From JAZKFT01 sp965246935 (lineage in GTDB: Bacteria > Bacteroidota > Bacteroidia > Chitinophagales > Chitinophagaceae): 64,000 nucleotides of DNA. Location of the stretch: positions 56,093-120,092 of the forward strand of contig CBDFGC010000033.1 in the NCBI GenBank assembly GCA_965246935.1. The letters run 5' to 3'. The notes beneath the pieces were generated by a model that was not told the origin of the DNA, made no database searches, and was given only the letters and a program-made list of their open reading frames with translations. The position numbers and the translations under genes were made by a program. Numbering within the stretch: the stretch's first letter is position 1; each line of letters opens with the position of its first letter. Below, piece after piece: positions 1 to 8,896 of the stretch.

Positions 1-222
1 GCACATTCGGCTGTTGAAAGCAACATCAATATGCTGGAGCATCATGGTCTAAACCGTTGTGTAGATAGAGGGTTAGCAGCTTATAAAAGAAATGTTGGGT
101 TAAGTGTTTTATCCTATAACCTGCATATAATAGGCAATCATTTAATACGGCAACAAAAACAAAAAGAGGAAAAAAGTGTAGCAGACAAAATACGCTACCT
201 CAACAAAAAGCAGGCAGCCTAA
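1..222 (+). CDS. transposase, C-terminal fragment (cut by window edge)
   Basis: The frame is open from base 1, so the gene enters from the left and only the last 73 residues are visible. The fragment reads AHSAVESNINMLEHHGL and continues with a basic tail rich in Gln, Lys and Glu. A His-Ser-Ala-Val-Glu-Ser-Asn-Ile-Asn block followed by His-His-Gly-Leu resembles the last catalytic Glu region of DDE transposases of the ISNCY type. That family label comes from memory and is tentative. The stop is TAA at 220-222. The following 200 bases carry no gene and probably form the right end of the element. Confidence 0.65.
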   Translation, partial: AHSAVESNINMLEHHGLNRCVDRGLAAYKRNVGLSVLSYNLHIIGNHLIRQQKQKEEKSVADKIRYLNKKQAA

Positions 223-424
223 AAAAAGAGCATAGAAAACGGGGGTACGTGTAAGCTTGCAGGGCAACGTGTGCGGAAAGCTTATAAAAACCTTGAATAA
301 ATCCGCTAAAAAAAAGAAATAAAAGCAGGTACAATAGCCAAACAGTTAATTGGATAAATATAGTTGCTCATAAAAACTTTATTTTACAAACTGATCCTTA
401 GTTTGATTGCGTTTTCGGACAGAC
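223..424 (+). mobile_element. probable right end of the IS carrying the 1-222 transposase
   Basis: A-rich noncoding stretch between the transposase stop and the first host terminator. It ends in TTTGCGTTTTCGGACAGACAC-like sequence near 400-424, which could be a terminal repeat. The left end lies outside the window, so the boundary cannot be confirmed here. Confidence 0.3.
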
Positions 425-436
425 ACTAATTAGAAG

Positions 437-468
437 AAAACTGCGGACCACTTGGCTCCGCAGTTTTT
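437..468 (+). terminator. hairpin terminator
   Basis: AAAACTGCGGA (437-447) pairs perfectly with TCCGCAGTTTT (457-467) across a 9-nt loop and is followed by more T residues. It separates the IS end from the gene at 502. Confidence 0.6.
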
Positions 469-501
469 GTATACTTACTATTAAGAAGTATATTTACCAT
501 A

Positions 502-942
502 ATGACAAAAGCAATAAATATTTTCGTAACTACCATTATTGCTGATCTTTTTGGTTTATTGATTACAGTTTTGATTTTTGCTATCATGGGCGATTCAAAT
601 ACTGGAATTTTAGCAATATTTGTATTTGCAAATATTTTAATACCAACTCTGATTGGTGTTATGCTGTTTCGATTTTTAAAAAGCATAACATCCCAAACTG
701 ACAGTATCATTAGCCTGCTACGTCAATCTGTAACACTTACAATTAGTTTTCTTTTTGGGCTGATAATTTGGGCAATTGCAGATGTTCTATTTGCAGATGG
801 TCTAAAAGGTTCATTATTGTACCAAATCAAACAAAATTTTATTTCTGAATTCCTTGGGTATGTTCCGGCAACTATTGCAATAGCTTTGATTATACCTTTT
901 ATCGATAATTGGCTAAGGAAAAGTTTAAAGCAGTCCGCATAA
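502..942 (+). CDS. hypothetical small membrane protein
   Basis: 146 residues with four hydrophobic segments (about residues 5-27, 34-58, 73-95 and 112-130) and a short basic C-terminus, so it should be an inner-membrane protein with four helices. I recognise no family motif. It stands alone between a terminator and a palindromic repeat, so context gives no job. The start ATG at 502 follows an AT-rich leader without a ribosome binding site, as expected for this phylum. It is lower in GC than most neighbours, which could mean relaxed selection or acquisition alongside the adjacent IS. Confidence 0.6.
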   Translation: MTKAINIFVTTIIADLFGLLITVLIFAIMGDSNTGILAIFVFANILIPTLIGVMLFRFLKSITSQTDSIISLLRQSVTLTISFLFGLIIWAIADVLFADGLKGSLLYQIKQNFISEFLGYVPATIAIALIIPFIDNWLRKSLKQSA

Positions 943-1034
943 TGAAATCTAAAAATTCATATTTACAACTTTTGCATTTTACTCAAATATAATTATTGAA
1001 GTAGTCATTCACAATTACATTAGATTAAACTTGC

Positions 1035-1122
1035 GGTCATTGCGAGATTGGGTTCGTGCCCAACGAAGCAATCTCCCCGATTTTTTTGGGGATTGCCACG
1101 GGCAAGAACCCTCGCAATGACC
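1035..1122. repeat. long imperfect palindrome of the GTCATTGCGAG type
   Basis: GGTCATTGCGAG at 1035-1046 is exactly complementary to 1111-1122. Inside, GGGTTCGTGCCC (1050-1061) pairs with GGGCAAGAACCC with one mismatch, and a CCCC/GGGG pair closes around a T run. The whole 88 bases can fold into one long hairpin. The ends match a repeat word that is common in many bacterial genomes. Confidence 0.75.
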
Positions 1123-1180
1123 CTTGATTAACCTAATCTAATTTTACTCAAATACTGAACTTTTAAACCTTTGGTAATAC

Positions 1181-1888
1181 ATGCTTGGCCTCCTCGTTCA
1201 ACTCATCATTTCCTGGCTCCTCATTTGGTTGTTTCAAAAAAATGACTTAAGGGTTTTAGGTTTTTTTCCCACCAAAAGAAGGCTCATAAATTTTGCATTA
1301 TTCTTTATAGTTACAGCCTTCTGTTGTTCCACTGAATTTTTAATGAAAATTTTTCTTGCTCATCAGCAGTGGAAAATTAATCCGGCCTTTACAGGCAAGC
1401 TGTTATTGGATGGCACGTGGTGGAATATTAAATCGGTACTGTTTGAAGAACTTATTTTCCGGGGCGCCATTTTATACATCCTGATTAAAAAGTTGGGCAT
1501 CTCAAAAGCAGTTATTATTTCGGCCATTGGCTTTGGAATTTACCATTGGTTCTCCTACGGCATTATAGGCAACATCAGCCAAATGGCAATTATTTTTTTC
1601 ATAACAGGAGCCATGGGTTTGGTATTAGCTTATGGCTATGCAAAAACCCTTTCCCTGTACATACCCATTGCCATTCACTTTGGCTGGAATTTCACCCACA
1701 TCTTTCTTTTTTCCGAAGGGCCAATTGGCAACGGATTATTTTTACCAGCTCAGCCAGGCCCATTCAAAACAGACTCTTACTTTCTTTTCTTTACGATTTT
1801 ATTGTTACCTATGATTAGTACACTATTGATCAATTATTTATTGTTGAGAAAATGTAAGCAGGTTGAAATTACAATGTATGAACGCTAG
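1181..1888 (+). CDS. CPBP-family intramembrane protease (Abi/CAAX type)
   Basis: A 235-residue, strongly hydrophobic protein with the three family motifs: EE plus Arg in FEELIFRG (Glu89, Glu90, Arg94), a Phe-Gly-Ile-Tyr-His motif around residue 120, and HFGWN around residue 167. These form the metal/glutamate active site of CPBP proteases related to type II CAAX prenyl endopeptidases. In bacteria the substrates are mostly unknown, and roles range from bacteriocin immunity to membrane-protein processing. The gene stands alone, with a repeat before it and a hairpin after it. A second, unrelated CPBP protein lies at 33887. Confidence 0.88.
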   Translation: MLGLLVQLIISWLLIWLFQKNDLRVLGFFPTKRRLINFALFFIVTAFCCSTEFLMKIFLAHQQWKINPAFTGKLLLDGTWWNIKSVLFEELIFRGAILYILIKKLGISKAVIISAIGFGIYHWFSYGIIGNISQMAIIFFITGAMGLVLAYGYAKTLSLYIPIAIHFGWNFTHIFLFSEGPIGNGLFLPAQPGPFKTDSYFLFFTILLLPMISTLLINYLLLRKCKQVEITMYER

Positions 1889-1891
1889 TAC

Positions 1892-1941
1892 ATAACAAGC
1901 CTACGCTCTACGGAGTCTCTGACTCCGTAGCTCTATGTTAT
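1892..1941 (+). terminator. strong hairpin downstream of the CPBP gene
   Basis: CTACGGAGTC (1908-1917) pairs with GACTCCGTAG (1921-1930) over a 3-nt loop, and outer ATAACA/TGTTAT arms extend it. It is followed by TTTAAAG. It may be a terminator or another palindromic repeat. Confidence 0.55.
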
Positions 1942-2001
1942 TTAAAGTTTAAAAACTTCATCAAACCCATATTGCAATTAATAACAGTGCAAATCCTTAA
2001 C

Positions 2002-2022
2002 TGGCGCAGGGCTCCTGCCCTG
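2002..2022 (+). repeat. 21-bp interspersed repeat, copy 1
   Basis: TGGCGCAGGGCTCCTGCCCTG is itself partly palindromic. An exact reverse-complement copy occurs at 48075-48095. Both lie in intergenic DNA just upstream of a gene. Confidence 0.7.
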
Positions 2023-2138
2023 TGACTGTTTGTTACTTATCTTCGAAAATTCTGAATGTTGTAAAAAAGTAACAGTAATGAACCGCACAGAGGTCGGTGC
2101 AAGCAAATTAAATCGCAAATCTTAAATTACAAATCACA

Positions 2139-3623
2139 ATGCTTTTATTAGGCATCGACGTCGGCACCTCCTCTATTAAAGTTTCCATTGTAGATGCAGC
2201 TACTCAGCAGGCCATAGCCGCAGCCCAATACCCCGAAACTGAAGCAGCAATCATTAGCCTGCAACCCGGCTGGGCCGAGCAGGATCCCGACACCTGGTGG
2301 CAGTTTGCACAGCAGGCATTTCAAAAAGCAAAAGCTACGGGTAGTTTCAACCCAAAAGATATTGCTGCTATTGGTATTGCGTACCAGATGCACGGACTGG
2401 TACTGCTGGGCAAAGAAGGCGCTGTACTCCGCAACAGTATTATCTGGTGCGATAGCCGGGCTGTACCCTACGGCGATAAAGCCTTTGAAACGATTGGTGC
2501 AGATAAAGCATTACAAAATTTACTCAACTCACCCGGCAACTTTACTGCTGCCAAATTAGCCTGGGTAAAGGACAAGGAGCCGCAGGTGTACGAACGCATT
2601 TACAAAGCCATGCTACCCGGCGATTTTATAGCCCAGCGGCTTACCGGTACCATTACCACTTCGCCTTCTGCGTTAAGCGAAGGCATCTTCTGGGATTTTT
2701 CAACAAACGATGTTTCGGAAGATGTACTCAATACCTTTGGTTTCGACCGCAGCATGATCCCCGACATCAAACCGGTGTTCTCAGAACACGGACAGGTGAC
2801 CGCAGCGGTAGCCGAAGCATTCGGATTTACGCCCGGCATTCCTGTGGCGTACAAAGCCGGCGACCAGCCGAATAATGCCTTAGCATTAAATGTATTGAAC
2901 CCCGGCGAAGTAGCCGCCACAGCAGGCACCAGCGGCGTTATTTACGGCGTGGCCGGCCAGCGCATCCACGATGAGCAAAGCCGCATTAATAGTTTTGCTC
3001 ATGTAAACCACAGTGCCGCAACAGAACGCATTGGCGTACTGCTGTGCATCAATGGCACCGGTATTCTTAATAAATGGGTGAGGCAAATTACCGGCAGTAC
3101 GGCAACCTATCCGCAAATAAACGGATTGGCTGCCACCGTAGCACCCGGCAGCAATGGCCTTCAAATGCTGCCTTTTGGCAACGGTGCCGAGCGAATGCTG
3201 AATAATAAAATTACCGGTGCCCATATTCATAACCTCGATTTTAATCAGCATACAACGGCCCACTTATACCGGGCAGCGCAGGAAGGCATTGCATTTGCTT
3301 TCAGATATGGATTAGACATTATGCATCACAACGGCATGACGCCGCAACTGGTACGGGCGGGCAGGGCCAATATGTTCCTGAGCCCGGTGTTTGCACAGGC
3401 TTTTGCCGATGCCACCGGTGTTACCGTAGAGTTGTACGAAAGTGATGGCAGTATTGGTGCAGCATTGGGCGCAGGCATCGGTGCAGGTATTTTTGCCACC
3501 CCGGAAGAAGCCTTCCATCACCAAAAGAAATTAAGCACCGTACACCCGCAAAATGCAGCGCTGTACAACGAATTGTACGAAGGCTGGAAGGCGCAATTAG
3601 AAAATCAATTAAAGCGTTCGTAG
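2139..3623 (+). CDS. xylB: xylulokinase
   Basis: A 494-residue FGGY-family carbohydrate kinase that phosphorylates D-xylulose to xylulose 5-phosphate with ATP, feeding the pentose phosphate pathway. The N-terminal phosphate-binding loop LLGIDVGTSSIK is clear. A substrate region contains YQMHGLVLL with an Asp-Ser after IIWCDSRA. The C-terminal ATP-binding lobe has the Gly-Thr-Ser-Gly and GAALGAGIGAG glycine loops. Length matches bacterial XylB. No xylose isomerase or transporter is adjacent, so it is an orphan here. A mannonate dehydratase 4 kb downstream suggests sugar-acid use nearby. It is followed by a 13-bp hairpin. Other FGGY kinases are possible, but XylB fits best. Confidence 0.88.
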   Translation: MLLLGIDVGTSSIKVSIVDAATQQAIAAAQYPETEAAIISLQPGWAEQDPDTWWQFAQQAFQKAKATGSFNPKDIAAIGIAYQMHGLVLLGKEGAVLRNSIIWCDSRAVPYGDKAFETIGADKALQNLLNSPGNFTAAKLAWVKDKEPQVYERIYKAMLPGDFIAQRLTGTITTSPSALSEGIFWDFSTNDVSEDVLNTFGFDRSMIPDIKPVFSEHGQVTAAVAEAFGFTPGIPVAYKAGDQPNNALALNVLNPGEVAATAGTSGVIYGVAGQRIHDEQSRINSFAHVNHSAATERIGVLLCINGTGILNKWVRQITGSTATYPQINGLAATVAPGSNGLQMLPFGNGAERMLNNKITGAHIHNLDFNQHTTAHLYRAAQEGIAFAFRYGLDIMHHNGMTPQLVRAGRANMFLSPVFAQAFADATGVTVELYESDGSIGAALGAGIGAGIFATPEEAFHHQKKLSTVHPQNAALYNELYEGWKAQLENQLKRS

Positions 3624-3655
3624 AACAACAAGCCCTAAAATTTCAACCTGACCGC

Positions 3656-3690
3656 AACTTTTGGAGAGTTCCCAAATCTCTCCAAAAGTT
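3656..3690 (+). terminator. hairpin after xylB
   Basis: AACTTTTGGAGAG (3656-3668) and CTCTCCAAAAGTT (3678-3690) form a perfect 13-bp stem with a 9-nt loop, about 30 bases after the xylB stop. There is no long T run, so termination efficiency is uncertain. The rest of 3691-3913 holds short palindromes such as CCGGTACCGG but no gene. Confidence 0.55.
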
Positions 3691-3913
3691 TAGTTCGGGA
3701 CATCCACATTCCGGTACCGGAACTAATATACAATTTGGGGCTGTGAACCAATACCCTCATTCGGCTTCAGTTCGGGCTGGCCTGCAGTAGCCACGCCGAA
3801 AACCAGGCGTGGGCTACATTTGGCCATCCCGCAGCCCTTCAGCAGCAGGAATACGATGGGGCAATTTGCGACAGTAAAATAGCTCATAGAACGGCTTTTC
3901 TGCTAGTTTGCTC

Positions 3914-4348
3914 TCAGGGGTCTTTTAAATAATAATTACCAGTCACCGAGTCTTTAAGTACTACATACCAATATTTATGATACTGCCTGTCTGCTAAGAA
4001 TTTCTTATTAGTTATTATTATAAAATCCTTTGGCTGTCGGTGAAATTGTAAATCAGACTTGCTAAAAACATAAATTTTATTACCTCTTACGCTATCTAAT
4101 AATATAACACGTTGTTCAGCTACAACTTTATTGGTATCGTATACATCCTTAATGTTATTGCCTATGCATATATAACCTATTCCATCAACATAAGTATAGC
4201 GGTATATTACACTGTCGCTATTAAGCCGCATGGAGTCTTCTAATACCCTTACCCTGTCATTAGGGCCGGGCATTAACTCAGCACAGGATTGCAATAACAA
4301 TACTAGCCCGATAAGCAGGTATTTACTTTTTAGTTTGCACACCGTCAT
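3914..4348 (-). CDS. hypothetical lipoprotein
   Basis: The start chosen gives MTVCKLKSKYLLIGLVLLLQSC: a short basic N-region, a hydrophobic core and a lipobox LLQSC. The mature protein should therefore be lipid-anchored at the Cys in the cell envelope. An upstream in-frame ATG at 4366 would add six residues. The remaining 120 residues are soluble, with several Tyr and Lys and no recognised domain. It has no operon partner: a hairpin-rich gap lies on one side and an ankyrin gene on the other, same strand but about 150 bases away. Function unknown. Confidence 0.65.
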   Translation of the reverse strand: MTVCKLKSKYLLIGLVLLLQSCAELMPGPNDRVRVLEDSMRLNSDSVIYRYTYVDGIGYICIGNNIKDVYDTNKVVAEQRVILLDSVRGNKIYVFSKSDLQFHRQPKDFIIITNKKFLADRQYHKYWYVVLKDSVTGNYYLKDP

Positions 4349-4496
4349 ATACTGATTTTTGCCCATCGTTATTAAATATCGGATTGGCGTATTGACCTCT
4401 CAAATATTTGTGGCGGTTCTTCTGATAAATTATTTGAATATCAGCCAAGGTTAAAGCCAAGTGTATCGGTAGCCACCCTTCCTAACTTTCTTCGTA

Positions 4497-5054
4497 TCAA
4501 TCTTCTCTGTTTCCTCCCCCGTTGCGGGCAACCGAGGCATCGAAAGTTGGGAACGAAGTTCGGGAGGGGGCTGCCTGGAACCCCTCCAGCAATTTAATCA
4601 TGGCTATATTCTCCTGGATGACTGCATGTGCCAGCGGGCTTTTACCACGTACATCCTGCACATGCAGATCAGCACCATGCTGTAGCAGTAGTTTTGCTAT
4701 TTCCAACTGGCCGAAGGTAGCCGCAAACGTAAGCGCTGTAGCTCCCTGAACGTTGCGTTGGTTTACATCGGCGCCTGCATCCAATAGTTTTTTTACCAGT
4801 TCAATATAGCCCTTAAAAGCAGTGCCCATTAATGCTGTATTGCCACTGGCATCAGGTGTATCAACGGCGGCACCGTTGCCCAGTAAAAATTCAGATATAG
4901 TTATTTCATTGTTGTACACCGCAATAATCAGCGGCGTAAAGCCACGGGCATCGGTCATATTTACCAAAGAGTTATTGGCATGGTACAGCTCCTGCACCGC
5001 AGTCAGATCGCCACGGCGACAGGCATCAAAAAAAAGAGATTGTTCAGGCTCCAT
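4497..5054 (-). CDS. ankyrin-repeat protein
   Basis: About 185 residues starting MEPEQSLFFDACRRGDL. An upstream in-frame ATG exists at 5144, but the extra 30 residues look like noise and the repeats begin directly after MEPEQ. Four to five ankyrin repeats are visible, with the characteristic TPL.IAV, GNTALM, GATALTFA and GKSPLAHA signatures, each with a Gly-Ala-Asp hairpin. Ankyrin repeats mediate protein-protein contacts. No signal peptide is seen, so a cytoplasmic role is likely, but the partner is unknown. The C-terminal 25 residues are not repeat-like. Confidence 0.8.
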   Translation of the reverse strand: MEPEQSLFFDACRRGDLTAVQELYHANNSLVNMTDARGFTPLIIAVYNNEITISEFLLGNGAAVDTPDASGNTALMGTAFKGYIELVKKLLDAGADVNQRNVQGATALTFAATFGQLEIAKLLLQHGADLHVQDVRGKSPLAHAVIQENIAMIKLLEGFQAAPSRTSFPTFDASVARNGGGNRED

Positions 5055-5184
5055 GCAACAAAAATAAAGTGCAGACAAAAATAAGTATTGACGACGGACA
5101 ACAGACCACAGACGACAAACTACAGGCGTATATCCACATGGCACCGCAACTCGTCTATTGTCCGTCGTCTATTGTTACATTTTG

Positions 5185-6048
5185 CTACCGTCCTGCTACA
5201 AATACACCGCATAAAATCATTCCCAAACAACCTGACTGTACCAGTGAAATAGATTCGCCGTCCAGCAGGCCCCACCCAATAGCAACAATGGGAATTCCGT
5301 AGGTAACCAATGAAGAAAACAAAGCACCGGCCCTTTTAATTAGAATATAAAATACAATGGTAGCTGCTGCTGTACCGCAAACACCTAATAAAGCCGAAGC
5401 AGCAAGCGGCCAGGTGGCTTCCTTATTTCCGATTAAAGAAAACACACCTTGCTGCCAGGCCACCAAAGCCGCCGGAACAGCAATAAACAACAGCGTTACC
5501 GATGCCGTATGCAGGGGGTTGAAACCTTGCAAATACCGGCTCACCAGGTTCACGTTGAGGCCGTACATAATAGTAGCCAGCAGTATCAACAGGGCATATT
5601 TTATATTGCTTATATCAATAGCACCACCGCTGAAACCTAATAACAGCAGCCCGGCGAAGCCAATGAGCACCCCCACTATTTTACGGGGCTTTACCTGCAG
5701 TTTAAAAAACAGAACGCCCAGTACAATCACAAACAACGGCGTTAATGAATTAAGAATGCCCTCCAGCGAACTATTGATATAGGTAATTGCTACTGCAAAC
5801 AGAAAGGCAGGCAGCAGAATGCCGATGGTTCCGCTCAGCAGTAGTAGCGGCAATTTGCGCCTGGGCAGCTTACGGATATTGACAATGGCAAGTGGTAGCA
5901 GTGCCAGTGCAGCAGCTAATACCCGCACCGAACCAATCTGCAAGCCGTTTAGTTGGCGGCTGCCTTCTTTCATTAAAATAAACGAACTGCCCCAGGTAAG
6001 AGAAAGGATAATGAACAGCAACCAGTTGATAATTTTTTTTCGGGTCAT
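5185..6048 (-). CDS. EamA-family (drug/metabolite transporter superfamily) permease
   Basis: About 287 residues starting MTRKKIINWLLFI, with ten hydrophobic segments in the two-fold EamA arrangement. The first helix carries the typical LTWGSSFILMKEG signature, and the second half starts near residue 150. An in-frame frame extends upstream to 6249, but that extension translates the palindromic repeat at 6101-6215, so the internal ATG is preferred. Such proteins export metabolites or amino acids; the substrate cannot be read from sequence. It runs in the same direction as the alkyltransferase gene upstream, separated by the repeat. Confidence 0.85.
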   Translation of the reverse strand: MTRKKIINWLLFIILSLTWGSSFILMKEGSRQLNGLQIGSVRVLAAALALLPLAIVNIRKLPRRKLPLLLLSGTIGILLPAFLFAVAITYINSSLEGILNSLTPLFVIVLGVLFFKLQVKPRKIVGVLIGFAGLLLLGFSGGAIDISNIKYALLILLATIMYGLNVNLVSRYLQGFNPLHTASVTLLFIAVPAALVAWQQGVFSLIGNKEATWPLAASALLGVCGTAAATIVFYILIKRAGALFSSLVTYGIPIVAIGWGLLDGESISLVQSGCLGMILCGVFVAGR

Positions 6049-6100
6049 GATAGAAGCGGCAAAAGTGCAAGGTTTAAGAACAAGCAGGCATAATAAAATC

Positions 6101-6215
6101 GTAGAGACGCCATGCTGGCGTCTTGTATTACCGCAAAAATGAAACTGCGTTATGGAGGTCGAATTACCTGTTTTGAGACGCCAGCATATTTGAGACGCCA
6201 GCATGGCGTCTCTAC
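6101..6215. repeat. inverted-repeat element, GAGACGCCATGCTGGCGTCT family, copy 1
   Basis: A 23-bp end beginning GTAGAGACGCC (6101-6123) is exactly complementary to 6193-6215. Each end is also an internal palindrome, and a further half copy sits at 6172-6187. A related element lies at 24265-24367. The right end reaches into the stop codon of the alkyltransferase gene. No ORF inside, so it is MITE-like and non-autonomous. Confidence 0.8.
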
Positions 6216-7060
6216 AGTTCATATCCTGCTCTTGCAGCTTCCCAGCCAATCATCGCTGTTTTCCGATCAGGCCCCCACATATAGCCGCCAAAGCTGCCAC
6301 TGCTTTGTATTACCCGGTGGCATGGAATTAAAAAAGCAACCGGGTTGCTGCCAATAGCGGAACCTACTGCCCTCGATGCACCGGGGCTATTTACCTGTTT
6401 GGCAATACTGCCATAGGTTGATAAACCACCCATGGGAATTTTGAGCAATGTTTCCCAAACCTTTAATTGAAAAGCCGTTCCTTTCAAATGCAGTTTTATT
6501 TGACTGAGCCTACGCCAGTTATGCGTAAAAATGTACAGGGCATTTTGCTGAATCAGATCCACCATTTGCCGGTATTGTGCATGGGGGAATTTGCTTTGTA
6601 AATCCTGTAATGCTTCCGGTTCATTAGTCGTAAATGCAATATGGCAAATACCTTTTGAGGTGGAGGCTACCAATATATTGCCAAACGGGCTCTCGGCGTA
6701 GCTGTAGTTGATCAGCAGGTTTTCGCCACCATTTTTATATTCACCCGGTGTCATGCCTTCAATGTTTACAAATAAATCGTGCAGCCGGCTGGTGCCGGAA
6801 AGGCCGGTTTCAAATGCCGCATCAAACAAAGTGGCCCGTTTATGCTTCAACAAATTTTTGGCATATTCCACGCTGATGTATTGCAGAAATTTCTTTGGGC
6901 TTACCCCGGCCCAATCAGTAAACATCCGCTGAAAATGAAACGGACTGAGGTTCAGTTTTTCAGCTATGTCATCCAGGCCTGGTTGTGTTTTAAAATGGTC
7001 GCTAATGTAGCGGATAGCCGTTACAATCCGGCTGAAATCAGTTTGCTCCTGTACTTTCAT
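6212..7060 (-). CDS. AraC-type regulator fused to methylated-DNA--cysteine S-methyltransferase (Ada-like)
   Basis: A 282-residue fusion. Residues 1-110 are an AraC helix-turn-helix domain with FHFQRMFTDWAGVSPKKF. Residues 115-282 are an O6-alkylguanine-DNA alkyltransferase with the active-site motif IPCHRV (acceptor Cys247) and the arginine-finger region SRAVGSAIGSNP. It lacks the N-terminal zinc/methyl-phosphotriester domain of full Ada, as many Bacteroidota homologues do. It repairs O6-methylguanine by suicidal methyl transfer and probably regulates itself or other repair genes. The stop TAG lies inside the inverted-repeat element at 6193-6215, so the natural C-terminus may have been altered by that insertion. 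Confidence 0.9.
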   Translation of the reverse strand: MKVQEQTDFSRIVTAIRYISDHFKTQPGLDDIAEKLNLSPFHFQRMFTDWAGVSPKKFLQYISVEYAKNLLKHKRATLFDAAFETGLSGTSRLHDLFVNIEGMTPGEYKNGGENLLINYSYAESPFGNILVASTSKGICHIAFTTNEPEALQDLQSKFPHAQYRQMVDLIQQNALYIFTHNWRRLSQIKLHLKGTAFQLKVWETLLKIPMGGLSTYGSIAKQVNSPGASRAVGSAIGSNPVAFLIPCHRVIQSSGSFGGYMWGPDRKTAMIGWEAARAGYEL

Positions 7061-7605
7061 TTTACTAAATTTAATGCTGTAAAAATAGAATAGTGGTTAC
7101 CGGCTGCCTACCCGAAACTTGCGGTGTTTTATACAATACAGACGACCTGCCTTTGCCGGCAGGCAGGCGGACAATAGATCAGGGGCAACGGATAATTACT
7201 GGTTAAATAATCTCTTTGTATAAATGTGCCATCATGTGCCATCGGCACTACCTGTTTGTAGCCATTTTATGTGACAGTAAAGCTGATATGCCACATAGTG
7301 GCTATCTGAAAGCAGCCATACAAAACGGGTAGCCCTGCTGGCGCAAATTGACATTGGCGGATAAATTATCTACAAACAGGCAGGCTTTACAGGCCAAAGA
7401 TGCAAAGGCAGTACCCATTTCAATTTCTGCCGTATTTATCCTATTGCTAACTCAATCATCCCACAAATTCCTGGAACCATCCTGGGACGGAACACCCAGC
7501 ATAGCATCTCTACATAAATTGTATTCATTCCATTCTTATCCCAATCATCCCACAAATCCCAGTTTAAGACAATAAATTCTTATCCTTGTATAAAATCTTG
7601 CTATT
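7061..7605. other. 545-bp gene-free gap with repeat relics
   Basis: No convincing gene. It contains the CTGTTTGTAG element (7251-7380, listed separately). It also holds a stretch near 7500-7556 related in words to the region left of the repeat at 24265, with CAATCATCCCACAAAT occurring twice. The promoter of the mannonate dehydratase gene must lie near 7570-7600 but I could not pick it out. Confidence 0.5.
7251..7380. repeat. CTGTTTGTAG-bounded element, copy 1
   Basis: CCTGTTTGTAG at 7251-7261 and its exact complement CTACAAACAGG at 7370-7380 bound about 130 bases with internal GCCAC/GTGGC and GTAGCC words. Two more elements of the same design lie at 47931-48029 and 52821-52941. Confidence 0.6.
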
Positions 7606-8793
7606 ATGTTAATGGAACAAACCATGCGTTGGTATGGCCCAAACGACCCGGTAAGTTTGTGGGACATCCGGCAGGCCGGCTGTACCGGCATCGTAAGTGC
7701 CCTGCACCACATACCTGTAGGCGAAGTGTGGCCGGTGGAAGAAATTCAAAAACGGATTAACGAAGCTGCCGCTGCCGGACTCTCTTGGACGGTGATTGAA
7801 AGCCTGCCCGTGCACGAAGACATTAAAAAACAAACTGGTAAGTACGAACAGTGGATTGACAATTATAAACAAAGCCTGCGTAATGTAGGTTCCTGCGGAC
7901 TAAAAGTAGTTACCTATAACTTTATGCCCATCCTCGACTGGATGCGTACCGATATATCCTACACCCTGCCCGATGGCAGCAAGGCATTGTATTTTGAAAA
8001 AAGCGCATTTGTTGCCTTTGATTTGTTTTTGCTGAAACGGCCCGGTGCAGAAAAGGATTACACGCCGGAAGAAACGGAGAAAGCAAAGCAGCGCCTCGGC
8101 ACCATGACTGATGCAGAAAAAGAAACCCTTTTCAATAATGCGTTATTAGGATTACCCGGCAGCGAGGAACGGTTTACCGAAGAACAAATATTAGCTGCGC
8201 TTAAAACGTACGACGGCATTGATGCGCAAAAACTAAAACAACACCTGTTTTACTTTTTGCAGCAGGTGGTACCGGTAGCCGAAGAACTGGGTCTGCAAAT
8301 GGCCATTCACCCCGATGACCCACCTTTCCCTATTTTAGGGCTGCCACGCATTGTAAGCACCGAACAGGATGCGCAGGAATTACTGGATGCAGCACCATCG
8401 CCGGCAAACGGATTGTGCTTTTGCACTGGTAGTTATGGCGTGCGGCCGGATAATGATTTGCCCGGCATGGTACGCCGCCTGGGAAACCATATTCATTTCC
8501 TGCATTTGCGCAGCACCAAAAGAAACGAAGAAGGCAATTTTTTTGAAGCCGACCACCTGGAAGGCGATGTAGACATGTATGAAGTAGTAAAAGAAATTGT
8601 AATACTGATGGAGCGCCGCAGCATTAGTATCCCCATGCGGCCCGACCATGGCCACCAGATGCTGGATGATCTGAAAAAGAAAACCTACCCCGGCTACAGC
8701 GCCATTGGTCGCCTGCGTGGCCTGGCCGAATTGCGGGGTTTGGAGTTAGGCATCAGCAGGAGTTTGGAGGAATTAGGATTTGTTGGGGGATGA
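7606..8793 (+). CDS. uxuA: mannonate dehydratase
   Basis: 395 residues with the family opening RWYGPNDPVSLWDIRQAGCTG and the metal-binding C-terminal half, including MAIHPDDPP, HFLHLRS and MRPDHGHQML. The enzyme removes water from D-mannonate to give 2-keto-3-deoxygluconate, the step after fructuronate reductase in hexuronate catabolism. It is a cytoplasmic TIM-barrel enzyme of the xylose-isomerase-like fold. A second ATG at 7612 would work equally well as a start. No uxuB, uxaC or kdgK is adjacent, so the gene is isolated from its pathway; the xylulokinase upstream is the only other sugar gene in the region. Confidence 0.95.
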   Translation: MLMEQTMRWYGPNDPVSLWDIRQAGCTGIVSALHHIPVGEVWPVEEIQKRINEAAAAGLSWTVIESLPVHEDIKKQTGKYEQWIDNYKQSLRNVGSCGLKVVTYNFMPILDWMRTDISYTLPDGSKALYFEKSAFVAFDLFLLKRPGAEKDYTPEETEKAKQRLGTMTDAEKETLFNNALLGLPGSEERFTEEQILAALKTYDGIDAQKLKQHLFYFLQQVVPVAEELGLQMAIHPDDPPFPILGLPRIVSTEQDAQELLDAAPSPANGLCFCTGSYGVRPDNDLPGMVRRLGNHIHFLHLRSTKRNEEGNFFEADHLEGDVDMYEVVKEIVILMERRSISIPMRPDHGHQMLDDLKKKTYPGYSAIGRLRGLAELRGLELGISRSLEELGFVGG

Positions 8794-8896
8794 AATGGGA
8801 AACATTGCATTTACAAGTTACCAACGCCGGGAGCGATAGAACGTAAGTAAACAGCTATCATAACGCGAATTAATAAACATATATGTAATCGTATTC

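Noticed and set aside
6049..6249. Extended N-terminus of the EamA transporter
   Set aside because: The extension translates the inverted-repeat element. The ATG at 6048 starts the first membrane helix properly.
2139..8793. Joint xylulokinase-mannonate dehydratase catabolic operon
   Set aside because: The genes are 4 kb apart with opposite-strand genes between them and belong to different sugar pathways.
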